Shown here one piece after another: positions 25,550 to 32,938 of a DNA stretch of 64,000 nt (position 1 is the stretch's first letter; the number at the start of each line of letters is the position of its first letter). The notes beneath the pieces were generated by a model. The model was not told the DNA's origin. It worked only from the letters and a program-made list of their open reading frames with translations, and ran no database searches. This stretch comes from an uncultured Bacteroides sp. (GTDB lineage Bacteria; Bacteroidota; Bacteroidia; Bacteroidales; Bacteroidaceae), in NCBI GenBank assembly GCA_949292025.1, contig CASEYC010000056.1, positions 1-64,000 of the forward strand, given 5' to 3'. The translations under genes were made by a program, and so were the position numbers.

Positions 25550-28500
25550 TTAGAAATTAACACTCAGTCCCACGGTGAAGCGGCGCACGGTCGGATAGCC
25601 ATAGTCGCTGGCATTGCCGTTGTAGTCCGTAGAGAGCAGGATTTCGGGGTCCTGTCCGGAATACTTGGTGATGGTGAACAGGTTTTCGCCGCTCAGGCTG
25701 ATGACCGCATTCTCCACATGCAGGGGCTTCAGCCACTTCTTGGGGAAGGTATAGGACAGGGTGATGGACTTCATCTTGAAGTAGTCGCCGCTCTCCAGGT
25801 AACGGGTGGAGGTGCTGGAGGCCATGTTGTTGCCACCGGCAATCAGCTGCGGGTGGGTGGCGATGTCGCCCGGCTTCTCCCAACGGCTCCAGCCGTCGGC
25901 CAGCTGCATGGCAGGCTGCGAGGGACGCTCACCATCACGATCCAGGGCACCGGCACGCATACTGTTGTAGATCTTGGCGCCGGCACTGAAGGTGAAGTTG
26001 GCGTTCAAGGCCAGGCCCTTCCAGCTGAGGTTGGTCGTGATGCCGCCGTTCACCTTGGGCGTGGGCGAAGCATCCAGCAGGACAGACGTGGCTTCGTTGT
26101 AGTTGCCCGTCACGGTCTTTTGGCCCGTCTCCGGGTCTACCTTGAACCACAGGGGCGTGCCGTCCAGCGCGTTGACACCAGCCCATTCACGCATATACCA
26201 GTTCATATAGGGATAGCCCACGGCAACCGCCTGCATGGTCAGGTCATCGCCCGTAGGCAGGTAGGTGATTTCGTTGTGGTTATAACCCATGTTGAAGCTG
26301 ACATCCCAGTACCAGTCCTTGGTCTTGATGATTTCCGGCGTCACGGTGATTTCGAAACCCTTGTTCTCCATCTTGCCGTCGTTGGCCGTCTGGCGGTTGA
26401 ATCCGCTGACGGCGGGCATGTGGCGCAAATAAATCAGGTTCTTTACCTTCTTGACATAGCCGTCCACTACCAGGCTGACGCGGTCGAAGAGGCGTACGTC
26501 CAAACCGACGTCCAAGCTGCCCGTCTGCTCCCAAGAGAGGTCGGGGTTGCCGGCATAGTTGGAGTAGAAAGCAATCTCGTTGGCATATTGCTGGGTAATG
26601 GAGTACACCGTGGCCCACTCGTAAGCACCGTTGGGCTGGTTGCCGCTGATACCGTATGAGATACGGGGCTTCAACTGATTGATCCAACCCAGTTCCTTAA
26701 TCCACTCCTCCTCGTGCATGTTCCAGCCGGCACCCACGGACCAGAACGTGGCCCAACGCTTGTTGGCACCGAAGCGGGACGAACCGTCGTGACGGACCAT
26801 CAACTGGAAGAGGTATTTGTTGTCAAACGTATAGTTGCCGTTGAAAAAAACGGCCATGTTCTTCTGCTCGCTCTTGGAGCCCGAAGCAGCGGGGTCGTCC
26901 GCACCCGCATTGATAATCTCCGCGCCTTGGAATATCTTGTAGGCCGTGGCGCTCAGGTCCCAATAGCGGTATTCGTCATACTCGTAACCCAGGTAGGCAT
27001 TGATTTCATGCTTGTCGCCAAAGGTCTTGATCATGTTCAGAATCTGGCTGGCATAGATGGAGCGCGTGTTGACGTTGGCATCGTAGAACGAACCATCCGT
27101 ACCCGCGCCGGCACGGCTGGTGGGGTCGGTGTACTCTGCCTCATAGTTATTGGTAAAACCAAATCGGTTGTTCGAGCGGAAAATCAGCCAGTCAAAGAAC
27201 TTGTATTCCAATCCGAGGCCCAAATCCATGGCGTTCTGGCGTTTCTTGTTCCAGTTCAGGTGACGGTCGTAAGCATAGTTGGTGCCACCGTCGGAGTACC
27301 AATAATCGCGCGGATCGGCGGTCTCAGCCACTGATGCGTCCGGCATGCCCTGGCTGCCGTCCTTCAGGTTGCCTTGGGAATCATAAGGAGTGTCCCACGG
27401 CGTGTAGCTGGTATAGGCCAGCGAGTGCTGCTGGTCGAACGTCTCCTTGTAGCTGGCGGCAATGTTGGCCTTCAGCGTCAGGCGTTTGTTCACGATGTAG
27501 TCTGTGTTGGAACGCAGGGTGAAACGCTGGTAATCAAACCCTTTGATGGTACCGTCCTCCGTATAGTAGTCACCGGAAATGTAGGAACGGATTTTGTCGT
27601 TGCCGAACTGGTAACCGATGTTGTAGTTCTGCGTCAGGGCATTCTGCGTGGCATAGTCCCACCAGTCGAAGTTGCAGTTCCGCAGATAGGGTTGCAGCCA
27701 GGCCTGGCTCTCCAGCGTGCCGGCGTTCGTGAAGGCCTCGTGCAGGTAGTCGTAATATTCCGCGCCGTTCATCATGCGGAGCTTGCCGCGCTGCAGCGTG
27801 GACACGCCGAACCTAGCGGACAGGCTGACCTGCGACGTGCCCATCTTGGCACGCTTGGTGGTCACCTGGATGACGCCGTTGGCACCGCGCGATCCATAAA
27901 GTGCCGTGGCCGAGCCGTCCTTCAGGATGGAGATGCTCTCGATGTCGTTCGGATTCAACTCTGCACTGGCATCACCTACCACACCGTCGATGACCCACAA
28001 GGCTTCCTGATTGCCCTGGATGGAACCGGTACCACGGATACGGATGCTGACACCCGCACCCGGCTGGCCGGAAGTGGAGGTTGCCACCACGCCGGCCACC
28101 TTGCCCTGCAGCAGGTTGGACACGCTGGGCGTGGTAATGCCCTTCAGTTCATCGGCCTTGACGGACGAGATGGCACCGGTGATGGAGCTTTGACGCTGCA
28201 TGCCGTAGCCCACTACCACGACTTCATCCAACGTCTCTGCATCGGGATGCAATTGAAGTTTCAGGTTGCCCGCCGGGCCGTCCACTTTGTATTCGGTCGA
28301 AACAAAACCCACGAAAGATACCACCAGCACGGAGCCGCGCGGCACGTTCAGCGTGAAGTTGCCGTCCATGTCACTCACAGTACCCTTGCCGCTCTGTCCT
28401 TTCACCGAGATGTTGGCTCCGGGGATGCTTTCCCCTTTCTCGTCGATGATTTGTCCCGTCACCTTGACGTTGCCGCTCTGCCGGGGAGCCTGCCCGGCCA

Positions 28501-28855
28501 CAGCCTTGGGGGCCACAACGACCTGCCGCCCGTTGATTTTGCATTCCAAGTTGACGGCCGAAGCCAGCTTCTCCAGGATTTTCTCCACTTTCTCTCCGTC
28601 CAAGGGGATGGAAACCTGCTTGTCCAGGGCTTCCAGCAGGTCCTTGGAATACAGGATGACGTAATCACTGTTTGCTTCAATATAGCTCAGCACTTGCTTC
28701 ACCGTCTGCGCGGAATGCTGTTCGTTCCCGCTCTTGCTGTGCTCCACAGCTCCCAACGGAGTCATCATGCTTCCCAAAGCCATAAAAAAGCATAGACTAA
28801 GACAAAAAGGTATAAAACCTCTCCGTCTTTCATTGAAGGTTGTCTTCTTTTTCAT
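25550..28855 (-). CDS. SusC-type TonB-dependent transporter with STN signalling domain (PUL2)
   Basis: 1101 residues. After a signal region comes an STN domain (about 40-120: VKQVLSYIEANSDYVILYS and IPLDGEKVEKILEKL), then a carboxypeptidase-regulatory-like domain (about 130-210), DEVVVVGYG, plug and barrel. STN-bearing SusC proteins transmit substrate binding to a FecR-type anti-sigma factor, and exactly such a gene pair lies directly upstream. The start codon lies inside a region that carries a plus-strand promoter, so initiation of this gene may be subject to antisense control. Confidence 0.95.
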   Translation of the reverse strand: MKKKTTFNERRRGFIPFCLSLCFFMALGSMMTPLGAVEHSKSGNEQHSAQTVKQVLSYIEANSDYVILYSKDLLEALDKQVSIPLDGEKVEKILEKLASAVNLECKINGRQVVVAPKAVAGQAPRQSGNVKVTGQIIDEKGESIPGANISVKGQSGKGTVSDMDGNFTLNVPRGSVLVVSFVGFVSTEYKVDGPAGNLKLQLHPDAETLDEVVVVGYGMQRQSSITGAISSVKADELKGITTPSVSNLLQGKVAGVVATSTSGQPGAGVSIRIRGTGSIQGNQEALWVIDGVVGDASAELNPNDIESISILKDGSATALYGSRGANGVIQVTTKRAKMGTSQVSLSARFGVSTLQRGKLRMMNGAEYYDYLHEAFTNAGTLESQAWLQPYLRNCNFDWWDYATQNALTQNYNIGYQFGNDKIRSYISGDYYTEDGTIKGFDYQRFTLRSNTDYIVNKRLTLKANIAASYKETFDQQHSLAYTSYTPWDTPYDSQGNLKDGSQGMPDASVAETADPRDYWYSDGGTNYAYDRHLNWNKKRQNAMDLGLGLEYKFFDWLIFRSNNRFGFTNNYEAEYTDPTSRAGAGTDGSFYDANVNTRSIYASQILNMIKTFGDKHEINAYLGYEYDEYRYWDLSATAYKIFQGAEIINAGADDPAASGSKSEQKNMAVFFNGNYTFDNKYLFQLMVRHDGSSRFGANKRWATFWSVGAGWNMHEEEWIKELGWINQLKPRISYGISGNQPNGAYEWATVYSITQQYANEIAFYSNYAGNPDLSWEQTGSLDVGLDVRLFDRVSLVVDGYVKKVKNLIYLRHMPAVSGFNRQTANDGKMENKGFEITVTPEIIKTKDWYWDVSFNMGYNHNEITYLPTGDDLTMQAVAVGYPYMNWYMREWAGVNALDGTPLWFKVDPETGQKTVTGNYNEATSVLLDASPTPKVNGGITTNLSWKGLALNANFTFSAGAKIYNSMRAGALDRDGERPSQPAMQLADGWSRWEKPGDIATHPQLIAGGNNMASSTSTRYLESGDYFKMKSITLSYTFPKKWLKPLHVENAVISLSGENLFTITKYSGQDPEILLSTDYNGNASDYGYPTVRRFTVGLSVNF

Positions 28856-28862
28856 ACATTTG
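28833..28862 (+). promoter_or_regulatory. Plus-strand promoter overlapping the PUL2 susC start codon
   Basis: TTG at 28833-28835, a 19-base spacer and TACATTTG at 28855-28862 match the Bacteroidota consensus. It points away from susC, towards the hairpin at 28906-28940. No plus-strand gene follows, so the product would be a short RNA antisense to the susC leader. Confidence 0.62.
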
Positions 28863-28868
28863 AATTGA

Positions 28869-28940
28869 TTTTGTTACAGGTAATTTTGTTATGAAATCAG
28901 GTTGGACCGGAGGATATGGCAGTATCTTCCGGTCGTTTTT
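28869..28940 (+). ncRNA. Candidate antisense sRNA to the PUL2 susC leader (DonS-like arrangement)
   Basis: Start predicted about 7 bases after the -7 element, end at the T run 28936-28940, so roughly 72 nt. The terminator stem (28906-28916 with 28923-28933, loop of 6) has one G-U pair if read as plus-strand RNA, whereas the minus-strand RNA would have an A-C mismatch there; this favours the plus-strand RNA as the functional form. Position between anti-sigma and susC, antisense to the susC 5' leader, is the arrangement described for DonS in the Bacteroides fragilis N-glycan PUL. No expression evidence is available here. Confidence 0.55.
28906..28940 (+). terminator. Intrinsic terminator of the candidate antisense RNA
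   Basis: An 11-bp stem ACCGGAGGATA / TATCTTCCGGT with one wobble, six-base loop, then CG and five T. A second perfect 9-bp hairpin (28948-28956 with 28964-28972, CAGAAAGTA arms) followed by TTTTT lies just downstream and could act as back-up. Confidence 0.65.
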
Positions 28941-29073
28941 CACTGGTCAGAAAGTATGGTTTCTACTTTCTGTTTTTCAAGGTTCTTCTTACTTCATGCT
29001 CTTTTCTAAGTTCTTGTTTTTAAAGGTTACTAATCAGGTTTCTATATCTCTCGCATAATATCAGACTCATTCT

Positions 29074-30030
29074 TCACTTGATATAAATTGCCCCATCATC
29101 CCTACCAGCTTCACCGGACAATGTCAGACGAATAGCTTCAAGCACCTGGCGCACATCGCCGTCCAGATACAGCTTGCCATAGAAAGGCTCTTCGGCCACG
29201 GCAGCATCACAGCCAATCTCCACGCCGTAATAAGCACCCAAGTCCTGCAACACCTCACGCAAGGGTTTCCCATCCAGCATCCACACCTTGTGCACCCAGC
29301 GGATATATGCCTGCGCATCCACCTTTTCTTTCGTTCCGATACCATCCTCACCCACTTCCAGCCGTTCATCGGGCTGCATAATGACAGACTGCCGCTTCGC
29401 GTCTTCCACACGCACAGAGCCTTCCACCAGCACCACAGCGTTCGGGGTATCTTCATAAGCCTTCACGTCGAAAGAGGTGCCCAGCACTTCCACGGCAAAA
29501 ACATCCGTATGCACCACAAACGGGCGGGCCTCATCGCGGGTGACCTCCAAGTAGACTTCACCTTCCACGAAAATCTCACGCCGCTCCTGCGCGAAGACAC
29601 GCGGATAGACCACCCGGCTGCCCTCGTTCACCCACATCCGGCTGCTGTCGGCCAATATCACCAGGCGCACACCGTCCACCCCTTCCAGGCAAACGGAATT
29701 TTCCATACACGGCCCTACAGACGAAGGCAATGCCTCGCCGGGCTGCCACTGGCGGAACACGTAGCCCCCCAACAGCAAAGCCACCATGGCCGCCGCTCCC
29801 CAAAGACCGCGCCAAAATAACCTGCGTCGATTCCGGGCACGTCGTGCGGCCTCCTGCTCCTCGTGTTCCCGGATTTTTTCAGCCGTCTTGGCCCATACCT
29901 GCCCCGCATCCATCCGGGGGGGCTGGCATTCATCCCACACGAAATGCAATTTGCTCTCCACCTTGTCCGCACCCGGCGAAAAAACGGAAGAGCCTGATTT
30001 TCCTTGATTGGTTGTCTTTTCTTTTTCCAT
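29074..30030 (-). CDS. FecR-type anti-sigma factor (PUL2)
   Basis: 318 residues from the ATG at 30030; an earlier TTG at 30036 is unlikely. A cytoplasmic N-terminus (1-65), one membrane helix (about 72-90, AMVALLLGGYVF), the periplasmic FecR domain (about 110-210, EVYLEVTRDEARPFVV and VEVLGTSFDV) and a C-terminal DUF4974-like domain that contacts the STN of SusC. It should hold the sigma factor encoded 70 bp upstream until SusC binds its ligand. Confidence 0.93.
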   Translation of the reverse strand: MEKEKTTNQGKSGSSVFSPGADKVESKLHFVWDECQPPRMDAGQVWAKTAEKIREHEEQEAARRARNRRRLFWRGLWGAAAMVALLLGGYVFRQWQPGEALPSSVGPCMENSVCLEGVDGVRLVILADSSRMWVNEGSRVVYPRVFAQERREIFVEGEVYLEVTRDEARPFVVHTDVFAVEVLGTSFDVKAYEDTPNAVVLVEGSVRVEDAKRQSVIMQPDERLEVGEDGIGTKEKVDAQAYIRWVHKVWMLDGKPLREVLQDLGAYYGVEIGCDAAVAEEPFYGKLYLDGDVRQVLEAIRLTLSGEAGRDDGAIYIK

Positions 30031-30100
30031 AAACAAGTCTGCAAAAGGATAGACGCAGTTTTTCCGCGAATCCCCTAATGGATGAGTGATTTTTTTCGAT

Positions 30101-30637
30101 TTATTTTTCCAGGACGGCCCGAATCTGCTTTAAGGCATTGGCAATGTGGTTGTCTATGGTCTTGACGGAGATGCCAAGCATACGAGCGATTTCCTTGTAA
30201 GGCAGTTTTTCGATCTTGGCCAACACGAAGACTTGCCGGCATCGGGGAGGGAAGCTGTTGATGACCCGGTTGATACGGGCGATTTCTTCCCGACTGACCA
30301 ATTGTTCATCGGGAGTCTGCAGGTCGGCAGGCAAGGCGTTCGCCCCGGCTTCTTCCAACAGCACCGAATCAGGCACGTTCGCCCGCTGCCGCAAGCAGGA
30401 GATGCTCCGGTTGTGCACCAACGTGAGAAGCCACGCCTTCATATTCTGAATCCCGGACAGATTGCCACGGTTCTGCCACACCTCCAGGAACACATCGCTC
30501 ACCACCTCCTCCGCCTCCTCGCGCGAATGGAGCAGATAGCGGGCATAATAGAGCAAATCGCCCGAATAGGTTTCAACGAACAAGCGGAAGGAACGCTCAT
30601 CCATCTCCGGGCCGTATGTGTTCCGATGTACAAACAT
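30101..30637 (-). CDS. ECF RNA polymerase sigma factor (PUL2)
   Basis: 178 residues. Region 2 covers about 15-85 (LLYYARYLLHSREEAEEVVSDVF) and region 4 about 115-175 (SFPPRCRQVFVLAKIEKLPY then KEIARMLGISVKTIDNHI), the helix-turn-helix. It is the usual Bacteroides ECF-21-like partner of a FecR anti-sigma and a STN-SusC. It should direct transcription of the PUL2 susC operon. Residues before PEMDERSF could be leader; an internal Met at residue 12 is an alternative start. Confidence 0.93.
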   Translation of the reverse strand: MFVHRNTYGPEMDERSFRLFVETYSGDLLYYARYLLHSREEAEEVVSDVFLEVWQNRGNLSGIQNMKAWLLTLVHNRSISCLRQRANVPDSVLLEEAGANALPADLQTPDEQLVSREEIARINRVINSFPPRCRQVFVLAKIEKLPYKEIARMLGISVKTIDNHIANALKQIRAVLEK

Positions 30638-30665
30638 TTACTTCGTTTTTTCTACTTTACCTCCG

Positions 30666-30673
30666 CAAACTTA
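30666..30673 (-). promoter_or_regulatory. Candidate -7 element for the sigma/anti-sigma operon
   Basis: TAAGTTTG on the minus strand, about 29 bases before the sigma factor start. The region upstream is T-rich but has no clean TTTG at the expected distance. Confidence 0.35.
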
Positions 30674-30744
30674 GGCAAAATTTCCAAAATTTACTATTAA
30701 AAGCGCAAAAAGTATTCTAAATGTCAGCCACATAAGAGGCTTTT

Positions 30745-30832
30745 GCTTAGGCGTACCGCCGGACACGGGCGGAGGTATCGCCGGGCACGGGCGGCCATAC
30801 CCCCGGACACGGGCAGCGATACCGCCGCTCTC
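30745..30832. repeat. 22-bp tandem repeats, locus 1 (four units)
   Basis: Four consecutive units of exactly 22 bp begin at 30745, 30767, 30789 and 30811. The first reads GCTTAGGCGTACCGCCGGAC plus AC; others vary at a few positions. The same repeat occurs at 48459-48546 and, inverted, at 63667-63732. The array runs right up to the murI stop codon. Confidence 0.8.
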
Positions 30833-31670
30833 ATTCCAGTGTGACACGGTGTACTTCCACCGCTTCGTTGAGGAAGGTCGAGGCAGATTCCGAGAACTTC
30901 TCTTCGGCCTCGGTGGTGCAATAGGTGCAAGTACCTCCCCGGGTACAACGGGCATCCATTTCGGGATGGCGGCACAAGTAGTCTTTCAGGCTTTCCGCCA
31001 CCAGCTCCCCCTGCGCCACGACGGCGACATCGGAAGGCATGTAACGGCGAATCTTGGGCAGCAACAAGGGATAATGCGTGCAGCCCAGGATGACGGTGTC
31101 GATGCGGCTGTCCTTCTGCAACAATTCACCGATGTATTTCTTGACGAAATAATCCGCCCCGTCGCCCATGGCCTCGTTGTTCTCCACCAGCGGAACCCAT
31201 AAGGGGCAGGCCTGTCCATAGACGGCAATGTCGGGAAAGAGTTTGTGTATCTCCATTGGATAGGATTCGGACTTGATGGTGCCTGCCGTGGCCAAGACGC
31301 CGACGTGGCGGCTGTGCGTCACGCTTCCGATGCTTTCCACTGTGGGGCGTATCACCCCCAACACCCGGCGGGCTGCATCCCATCGCGGAAGGTCGTGCTG
31401 CTGAATGCTGCGCAGGGCCTTGGCTGACGCTGTGTTGCAGGCCAGGATGACCAGCTGGCATCCCATCTCGAACAACCGGAAGACGGCCTGACGGGTGAAC
31501 TCGTACACAATCTCAAAGGAGCGCGTCCCGTAGGGCGCACGGGCATTGTCGCCCAAATAGATGTAATCGTACTGGGGAAGCGACTCGCGTATCTTGCTGA
31601 GAATGGTCAAGCCGCCATAGCCGGAATCGAACACCCCGACAGGGCCGGGCAAAGAAGAGAATGGCTGCAT
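30831..31670 (-). CDS. murI: Glutamate racemase
   Basis: 279 residues. It interconverts L- and D-glutamate for peptidoglycan in the cytoplasm. Visible features: VFDSGYGGL with Asp15, DNARAPYG, the first catalytic Cys78 in ACNTAS, and the second Cys197 in GCTHYPLL. The C-terminus carries a short Cys-rich tail (CTRGGTCTYC, about 240-250). It is the last gene of the bamA-ompH-ompH-murI cluster, but a terminator hairpin separates it from ompH. Its stop codon touches the 22-bp repeat array. Confidence 0.95.
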   Translation of the reverse strand: MQPFSSLPGPVGVFDSGYGGLTILSKIRESLPQYDYIYLGDNARAPYGTRSFEIVYEFTRQAVFRLFEMGCQLVILACNTASAKALRSIQQHDLPRWDAARRVLGVIRPTVESIGSVTHSRHVGVLATAGTIKSESYPMEIHKLFPDIAVYGQACPLWVPLVENNEAMGDGADYFVKKYIGELLQKDSRIDTVILGCTHYPLLLPKIRRYMPSDVAVVAQGELVAESLKDYLCRHPEMDARCTRGGTCTYCTTEAEEKFSESASTFLNEAVEVHRVTLE

Positions 31671-31679
31671 GGAGGATAG

Positions 31680-31734
31680 AAAAAGAAGAGCCTCTCCCCT
31701 GCTCTCCCCATAGGGAAGAAAGCGGAGGAGAGGC
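31680..31734 (-). terminator. Intrinsic terminator or attenuator between ompH and murI
   Basis: On the minus strand GCCTCTCC and GGAGAGGC form an 8-bp stem (31727-31734 with 31690-31697), followed by a T-rich run TCTTCTTTTTC. It lies between the ompH stop and murI start, so murI may depend on read-through. Confidence 0.65.
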
Positions 31735-31765
31735 CCTGGATGGATTTTAATGTCTGGTTCAAGTG

Positions 31766-32272
31766 TTATTTTATGCCCAACTGAGCCTTGACCTTGGAGG
31801 TCACATCCACGCTCTGCGTGCTGATGTAAGCAATCGGCGTGCGTGCCACGTCGAAGATGTAGACATAGCCGTCTGCCTGTCCCACGGCCTGGATGGCTGC
31901 ATCCAGCTTCTGCATGATGGGAGCCATGGCATCCTGCTGGGCCTTCTGCATGGACTGCTGGGCCTCCTGCTGGAACTGCTGCTGGCGCTGTGCCATGTCC
32001 TGCAATTCCTTTTGGCGACGTTCGGCAATGTTCTGGGGCAAGGAATCGGCTTGGGCCAGGAACTCTTGGTACTTCTTGTTGAATTCCTCTTCCGTGCGCT
32101 GCATCTCATCCTGATATTGCTTGGCCATAGCGTCCAAATCGGCCTGGGCCTTGGTAAATTCAGGCATCACGGTGATGACGTCCTGCGAATTCATGTGAGC
32201 AAATTTAGCCTGTGCCATAGCTGCCAGAGGCAGGGCAATCATAGCGGCAATAAGTGCAATTTTCTTAAGCAT
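31766..32272 (-). CDS. OmpH/Skp-family periplasmic chaperone (second copy)
   Basis: 168 residues with a signal peptide ending MAQAK. The body is a long Gln-rich alpha-helical coiled coil (about 45-130: MQRTEEEFNKKYQEFLAQAD and following), as in Skp, which carries unfolded outer membrane proteins to BamA. It follows another ompH and bamA. A good promoter of its own lies at 32313-32343, so it may be made at a higher level than the genes before it. Confidence 0.92.
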   Translation of the reverse strand: MLKKIALIAAMIALPLAAMAQAKFAHMNSQDVITVMPEFTKAQADLDAMAKQYQDEMQRTEEEFNKKYQEFLAQADSLPQNIAERRQKELQDMAQRQQQFQQEAQQSMQKAQQDAMAPIMQKLDAAIQAVGQADGYVYIFDVARTPIAYISTQSVDVTSKVKAQLGIK

Positions 32273-32312
32273 AATGTTTCTATTTATTTGAATGATTAAT
32301 TGTTACGTGGCG

Positions 32313-32343
32313 CAAAGATAGTGCAAAGCAAGGGGATAACAAA
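32313..32343 (-). promoter_or_regulatory. Promoter of the second ompH gene
   Basis: On the minus strand TTTG (32340-32343), a 19-base spacer and TATCTTTG (32313-32320): an exact match to the Bacteroidota housekeeping consensus, 41 bases before the start codon. Confidence 0.72.
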
Positions 32344-32388
32344 ACGCGTGTGCTTATTTTTGCACATCCATCCCCCGCGAAGCGTATT

Positions 32389-32907
32389 TTACCGGCCGGA
32401 ATAGCCCAACTTGGCCAACACTTCGTCACTGATGTCTATCTCGGGCGAAGCAAAAATGATGCTGGATGCCGAGGCACGGTCTGTCACGACGGCATAGCCC
32501 TTTGCCGTGGCAATTTCCTTGACGGCTTCGTATATCTCGTCTTGCAAGGGGCGCATCAGCCGCGCTTGCAGTTTGGCCATCTCACCTTCCGGACCGAAGT
32601 ACTGGCGGCGAAGTTCGGCCAGCTCGGTTTCCTTGTTCACGATGGCTTCCTCCTTGGCCGTGCGCTGGGCATCGGTCAGCGAGGATGCTTTCTTCTGATA
32701 CTCTTCATACATGGACTTGGCTTCTCCGGCCAGTTTCTCCACCTCCGCCTGCCACTTCTTGGAGGATTGCTCCAACTGTTGGTTGGCACTTTCGTAGGCA
32801 GGAATGTTCCGCAGGATATACTCCATGTCAATCAAGGCAAAACGTTGTGCCCGCGCCGTCAGGCAGGTCACGAGCAGCAGGAAAGTAATAAAAAGACTCT
32901 TTCTCAT
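32389..32907 (-). CDS. OmpH/Skp-family periplasmic chaperone (first copy)
   Basis: 172 residues. The start is set at 32907 because MRKSLFITFLLLVTCLTARA is a proper signal peptide and the frame upstream overlaps bamA. The body is helical and charged (residues 35-110), in the Skp/OmpH manner. It starts 31 bp after the bamA stop, as in most Bacteroidota, and should work with BamA in outer membrane protein assembly. Confidence 0.92.
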   Translation of the reverse strand: MRKSLFITFLLLVTCLTARAQRFALIDMEYILRNIPAYESANQQLEQSSKKWQAEVEKLAGEAKSMYEEYQKKASSLTDAQRTAKEEAIVNKETELAELRRQYFGPEGEMAKLQARLMRPLQDEIYEAVKEIATAKGYAVVTDRASASSIIFASPEIDISDEVLAKLGYSGR

Positions 32908-32938
32908 AAGGCTTGTCTTAAAAAGTTCTTGTTTACAA

